Positions 60,374-64,000 of a DNA stretch of 64,000 nt are shown here, piece after piece (the first letter of the stretch is position 1; the number at the start of each line of letters is the position of its first letter). A program made the position numbers and the translations under genes. Under the pieces are notes generated by a model. The model was given only the letters and a program-made list of their open reading frames with translations. It searched no databases and had not been told where the DNA came from. Source of the DNA: CAWJMN01 sp963844055 (GTDB taxonomy: Bacteria; Planctomycetota; Planctomycetia; Pirellulales; Pirellulaceae). The stretch spans positions 1,550,001 to 1,614,000 of the forward strand of contig CAWJMN010000001.1 in assembly GCA_963844055.1 (NCBI GenBank), written 5' to 3'.

Positions 60374-63300
60374 CTACTCGGTGTAAACAAACTCATTCAA
60401 TCCAAACAGAGCTTGGCAAAAATCCGAAACGGCCAGCTTCAAGGCGTGGTCCTTCTTCGAAGGCTCTTGGGCATAGGATTCGGATTGGCTTTGCAGGAAC
60501 TGGACGCCAATTTCTAGTTCGCTGGCGTCCGGCTCGCGACCGATGGCGGTGCGATAGCCATTGCGAACAATCAAGCTAAGCTTATTGTCGGTCGCGGCTC
60601 CTGCTTCGGCCAAAAGGCGATCCGCGAACGCATGGGCGTAAATGCGAATCTGTGGATGGTTCATCAACATCAGCGCTTGTGGAGCGATCGTTGTACTAGA
60701 TCTTCCGCCCACGCTAACCAGTGGTTCTGGCTGATCAAAGAGCTGCATCATGGGGATGAGCTGACTACGTTTGATCGTGAAGTAAATGCTACGCCGGCGA
60801 TGGGCTTCAGAGAGGGAACCGGGGCCGTACATGGTGGGATCGAGGGTTCCACTGACCGCTAGTAAGTTGTCGCGAACGATTTCTGCTTCTAAGCGGCGCG
60901 GTGCACGCCTCCAAACCCATTGATTCCCTGGGTCAATCGCTTGGTTAGCGGCTTGGATTTCTGCCGAGGGGCTGCGATTGGCTTGCATGTAAGTGCTGCT
61001 GAGCATGATTTGCTGATGCAGCTTTTTGAGGTGCCAATCGTGCTTAATCAACTGGCTGGCCAAGTAATCCAGCAGTTCGGGATGAGTGGGACGCTGTCCT
61101 TGCACGCCAAAATCGCTTGGCGTGGTGACGATTCCTTGCCCAAAATGCAGGTGCCACAATCGATTGGCAATCACACGGGCCAACAAGTGGCCGGCACCTT
61201 GATTGGTGTCGGTAATCCACTCTGCCAATGCACGGCGACGATAGGAAGTTTTGCTGCCTTGCGGTGGCGTTTGTTGCCAATGCTTTTCTGCATCGGACGA
61301 ATTCATCAGCACTTGCAAAAAGCTTGGTGTAGCGACGCCTTGCTTTTGATCGCAGTCGCCACGCTTGAGGAAATGCGTCTCTGGCAGGAAGTCACCTCCT
61401 TGGGTATGGTGGCGAATCGCTGGAATCCCTTCGCTGCAGATCATCACTGGAACGAGCTTTGGCTTGGGAGCCTGGGCGAGATGATCGCCAACAGCTTTTG
61501 CGAGTACCTTCCACTGTTCATCTTGCGAAGAATACCAACGCAAAAGGGACTGTTGTTGTTCAGCGGTTCGCTTGGCTGCTGGTGTCGACAATGCCGAATC
61601 CACTGCGAGGTCGATGCCGCCACTGGTGAGCGGCAGTGGTGAAGTAGCGCTGCTCACGGAAAGGCGAATACGACCCAGGTTGTGCTTGTTGTTACCTTGA
61701 AAGTCGAGTGCGAACTGGACCGTTCCTTCTGCGGCAAGGACCAGCGGCGTTTCGAGTTCAAAAATCGCAACGTGGTCTTTGCCAAACTGCGGATCGACGG
61801 CCCAGCCCGACTTCGGGTTGTCATCAATCGCATTCGCAACGGCGAGGTTTGGTTGTTCAAACGTAGCACGTGCCGACTTGAGCTTGACCACCTGTGCAGC
61901 GGCTCCTTCGGCAGGAACGACCGATAGTTTGAAATCGGTCAAGTCAAAGTTGCCGTTGGGTGCTCGGCCTGGGCCCGATTTTACAAGCGGTGCATCTGCC
62001 ATGGCTTCTAAGCGAATGGCGGTGATTGTACGGGCAGCAACTTTCACGCTTAGTTCGTAGGTGTCAAAGTCTGGGTTAGCGCCTTGTACGCGAATCGAGC
62101 CATCGGGCTGTTTGGCAAAGTCGGCACCTCCTTTGGATTTCGTTTGAGCAAAGTCCAGCAGGGTCCAGTTACGATCCACCTTTTGAACGTTGCCAGCCTC
62201 TTCCCATTTGGCAAACCGAGCAGGGAGTTCTGTGGCTTCAAACTTTTTCAACGCTTCTTGAAGCGGCGCATGGGCCGTATCGAACTTGGCCTTGGCCTCC
62301 TTGTACTCTTTAGGAGCCATGTCGACATCAACATTGCCACGCACCGTTGTGGTGAAGGTGGAAATGAAGCGATAGTAGTCGGCCTGAGGAATCGGATCGA
62401 ATTTGTGGTCGTGACAGCGAGCGCAACCAATGCTCATTCCCAACATGCCGCTGCCAATCGTAGCGGCCATATCATCAAGTGCATCGTAACGCGTCCGCTC
62501 GACTTCATTGGCGGTAATCTGTGTTGGATAGACGCCAGCACCGAGAAAACCGGTTGCCATCAGGGCCAATGGGTTTTCTGGTTCGTATTCGTCGCCAGCC
62601 AATTGCCATTTGATGAATTGGTTGTAGGGAAGGTCTTGATTGAGGGCCTGAATGACAAAGTCACGGAAGTGATAAGCATGGGGACGATCATAGTCCTGTT
62701 CAAAGCCGTGGCTTTCGGCAAAGCGTGCAACATCCAGCCAGTGGCGTCCCCAGCGTTCGCCATAGGCCGGGTTATCGAGCAGTTTTGCAATCAGCTTTTC
62801 ATAAGCCTGCGGGTCAGTGTCTTGAACAAACTGATCAATTTGCTGTGGGGTTGGTGGAAGGCCTAGCAGGTCGAAATAGGCGCGACGGATCAGTTGTGCC
62901 TTGGTAGCAGGCTCTGCCGGGACGATTCCCTTTTCTTCCTGTTTGGCCAAAATGTAACGGTCAATATCGTTGCGAACCCAGTTCTCTCTTTTGACTTGCG
63001 GAGGAGCGGCAGCTTGCAGGGGTAAGAATGACCAAAACTGACGGCGCTCGGGTGTGATGGCAGTGCTGGTCCAGGCGTCAGGATTGCGTGGGTTTTCGAC
63101 AAGTGGGGCATCGTATGGTGCGCCGAGGTCGATCCATTTGGCAATCGCATCAATCTCTTCATCCGGAAGTTTGTCACCATCTTCGGGCATGTAAGGCTTT
63201 TGCTTATGAGCTGCAAAACGCCAGACGTTGCTTTCCAGCGATTTGCCGACCACGATCGATGGCCCGTGCGTTCCGCCCCGGACTAGTCCCTTGCGGGTTG

Positions 63301-63541
63301 CCAAGTCTAGGCCGGACTTTACTTCGGCGCCGCCATGGCAATCGACACATGACCGGATGAGTACCTCTCGCACCTTGCTTTTGAAAAGGTCGAGCCCCGC
63401 ACGCATCTTTTCCGCATGGGCCGGGTCGAATTCCATCGTTGGAGTGATGGCTACCGGGGGAGCATCGTCGGCCGAGCCGACCGATCCAAACAGCCCAAGC
63501 ATCGTGATGGCAATCAACCAAGGCGTGACAAGCCGCCGCAT
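60374..63541 (-). CDS. PSCyt1/DUF1549/DUF1553 cytochrome protein
   Basis: I start at the ATG at 63541 (MRRLVTPWLIAITMLGLFGS), a good signal peptide; the 58 codons before it are translated repeat-like DNA. The product is about 1055 residues. A cytochrome c-like PSCyt1 domain has the haem motif CVDCH (Cys65, Cys68, His69) with PEDGDKLPDEEIDAIAKWID. The DUF1549 (PSCyt2) block follows with NDIDRYILAKQEEKGI, GLPPTPQQIDQFV and DNPAYGERWGRHWLDVARF. A central beta-domain (about 420-680) precedes the DUF1553 (PSD1) block with RALAEWITDTNQ, VNRLW-type ARVIANRLWHLHFGQGIV, GQRPTHPELLDYLA and MLMNHPQIR. It is the first gene of the pair with DUF1501. Confidence 0.93.
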   Translation of the reverse strand: MRRLVTPWLIAITMLGLFGSVGSADDAPPVAITPTMEFDPAHAEKMRAGLDLFKSKVREVLIRSCVDCHGGAEVKSGLDLATRKGLVRGGTHGPSIVVGKSLESNVWRFAAHKQKPYMPEDGDKLPDEEIDAIAKWIDLGAPYDAPLVENPRNPDAWTSTAITPERRQFWSFLPLQAAAPPQVKRENWVRNDIDRYILAKQEEKGIVPAEPATKAQLIRRAYFDLLGLPPTPQQIDQFVQDTDPQAYEKLIAKLLDNPAYGERWGRHWLDVARFAESHGFEQDYDRPHAYHFRDFVIQALNQDLPYNQFIKWQLAGDEYEPENPLALMATGFLGAGVYPTQITANEVERTRYDALDDMAATIGSGMLGMSIGCARCHDHKFDPIPQADYYRFISTFTTTVRGNVDVDMAPKEYKEAKAKFDTAHAPLQEALKKFEATELPARFAKWEEAGNVQKVDRNWTLLDFAQTKSKGGADFAKQPDGSIRVQGANPDFDTYELSVKVAARTITAIRLEAMADAPLVKSGPGRAPNGNFDLTDFKLSVVPAEGAAAQVVKLKSARATFEQPNLAVANAIDDNPKSGWAVDPQFGKDHVAIFELETPLVLAAEGTVQFALDFQGNNKHNLGRIRLSVSSATSPLPLTSGGIDLAVDSALSTPAAKRTAEQQQSLLRWYSSQDEQWKVLAKAVGDHLAQAPKPKLVPVMICSEGIPAIRHHTQGGDFLPETHFLKRGDCDQKQGVATPSFLQVLMNSSDAEKHWQQTPPQGSKTSYRRRALAEWITDTNQGAGHLLARVIANRLWHLHFGQGIVTTPSDFGVQGQRPTHPELLDYLASQLIKHDWHLKKLHQQIMLSSTYMQANRSPSAEIQAANQAIDPGNQWVWRRAPRRLEAEIVRDNLLAVSGTLDPTMYGPGSLSEAHRRRSIYFTIKRSQLIPMMQLFDQPEPLVSVGGRSSTTIAPQALMLMNHPQIRIYAHAFADRLLAEAGAATDNKLSLIVRNGYRTAIGREPDASELEIGVQFLQSQSESYAQEPSKKDHALKLAVSDFCQALFGLNEFVYTE

Positions 63542-64000
63542 CTCGCAAGGAACTCGGTCGGCTGGAACTATCGGATTTAACACGGCAGACAACCTCAGGG
63601 GAGGAGGAGGGAGCGGGGAAAACGTGCTTCGGCCGATCGCGCTACAGCCTCTCCTTTTCGGAGAGGGAGCAACGAAATGGGCCACCAGTGGGGTCTCTAG
63701 AAGAGTGTTATCCATGGCTCATTGGCATACGACGACTGGGCAAACTTTAGGCGGGACCCAGTCTCCAACACTTCTTTCTATTCTAAATGACGGCCGAGGC
63801 AAAAAACAACGTGAGATATAGGTTTTTGAGCCGACCGCGATCCAAACCGGTTGTGGCGGGGTTAAAAGAATGGATATCCCTCAAGGTGGCTGTGCGAGAA
63901 TCTAGGTAAACGCACAGCTTTCAACTTAAGGAATAGGAATTCAAGCGGTTTCGCTGTCAATTTCCCTTGTCAGAACGGGGGGAGACAGGCATACAATGAT
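63542..64000. other. Upstream region with a GGAGAGG-type repeat hairpin
   Basis: About 460 bp to the window edge without a supported gene. A perfect 7-bp hairpin, CCTCTCC at 63648-63654 and GGAGAGG at 63660-63666 with loop TTTTC, lies near the middle and resembles the hairpin at 32.7 kb. It is purine/pyrimidine-biased from about 63598 to 63620. The promoter of the DUF1553-DUF1501 pair should be between here and 63541. Confidence 0.45.

Noticed and set aside
60920..61642. Plus-strand open frame of 240 codons antisense to the DUF1553 gene
   Set aside because: Same reason: the opposite strand encodes an unmistakable conserved protein through this region.
63542..63715. N-terminal extension of the DUF1553 protein
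   Set aside because: The 58 codons before 63541 translate a purine-rich/hairpin repeat and give no signal peptide; the ATG at 63541 gives a good one.
1..64000. tRNA or rRNA genes
   Set aside because: I looked for T-arm (GGTTCRANNCC) and anticodon-arm patterns on both strands and found none that supports a full cloverleaf; no rRNA-like sequence was seen.

Overview
The window looks like a chromosomal segment of a planctomycete, most likely of the order Pirellulales. The basis is family content. There are five DUF1501 proteins, a DUF1549/DUF1553 cytochrome protein, two PVC-type propeller/haem systems, two DUF1559 pseudopilin-like proteins, a DUF1598 protein, a sulfatase, and many secreted proteins with Tat or Sec signals. 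I see no rRNA, tRNA or CRISPR array.

Layout. 0-9.2 kb: the end of a DUF1501 gene, a YVTN-propeller/phosphoesterase protein, a small orphan gene, a zinc-ribbon PrsW-like membrane protease, a PQQ-type propeller protein, ArfB and a Tat-exported NHL protein. 9.2-17.3 kb: a DUF1559 plus lipoprotein pair, then a haem protein and a very large DUF1080/ThuA/propeller/HEAT protein separated by a terminator. 17.7-22.1 kb: a tight sulfatase-esterase-glycoside hydrolase operon. 22.1-22.9 kb: a 779-bp unit with inverted-repeat ends carrying a GxxExxY nuclease-fold gene. 23.2-27.4 kb: three DUF1501 genes. 27.6-37.4 kb: DUF502, macro domain, a CLC antiporter resembling the fluoride clade, a PepSY/lipoprotein/DUF1559/Cys-rich cluster that may concern metals, and a PVC dehydrogenase with haem domain.

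37.4-43.4 kb is the unusual part. It is a one-directional (minus-strand) array of small orphan genes, several resembling immunity proteins (SUKH-4-like, Imm35-like). Just upstream of at least four of them lie short, beheaded C-terminal fragments (18-50 codons) that look like the tips of polymorphic toxins; two further tip-like fragments lie at the 43-kb end. In several cases the fragment begins exactly at the edge of a repeat. The repeats form a family of up to about 250 bp with 20-30-bp inverted ends and a self-complementary 9-bp hairpin. I read this as a graveyard or storehouse of toxin-tip/immunity modules rearranged by or around a MITE/REP-like element. No toxin trunk is present in the window.

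43.4-64 kb: a Gfo/Idh oxidoreductase, a thioredoxin-fold protein, a glycosyltransferase, an FHA-GAF-sigma54 activator divergent from a DUF1598 protein, an Hsp90-like ATPase with a TPR partner, a Dus enzyme, a DUF11 wall protein, RNase D and a DUF1553-DUF1501 operon.

Data quality. Five otherwise intact genes each contain one apparent single-base indel, all five explicable as homopolymer-length changes, and a sixth (dus) has a broken N-terminus. Sequencing error is therefore the simplest explanation for these, and the broken genes outside the toxin/immunity array should not be taken as true pseudogenes without checking reads.
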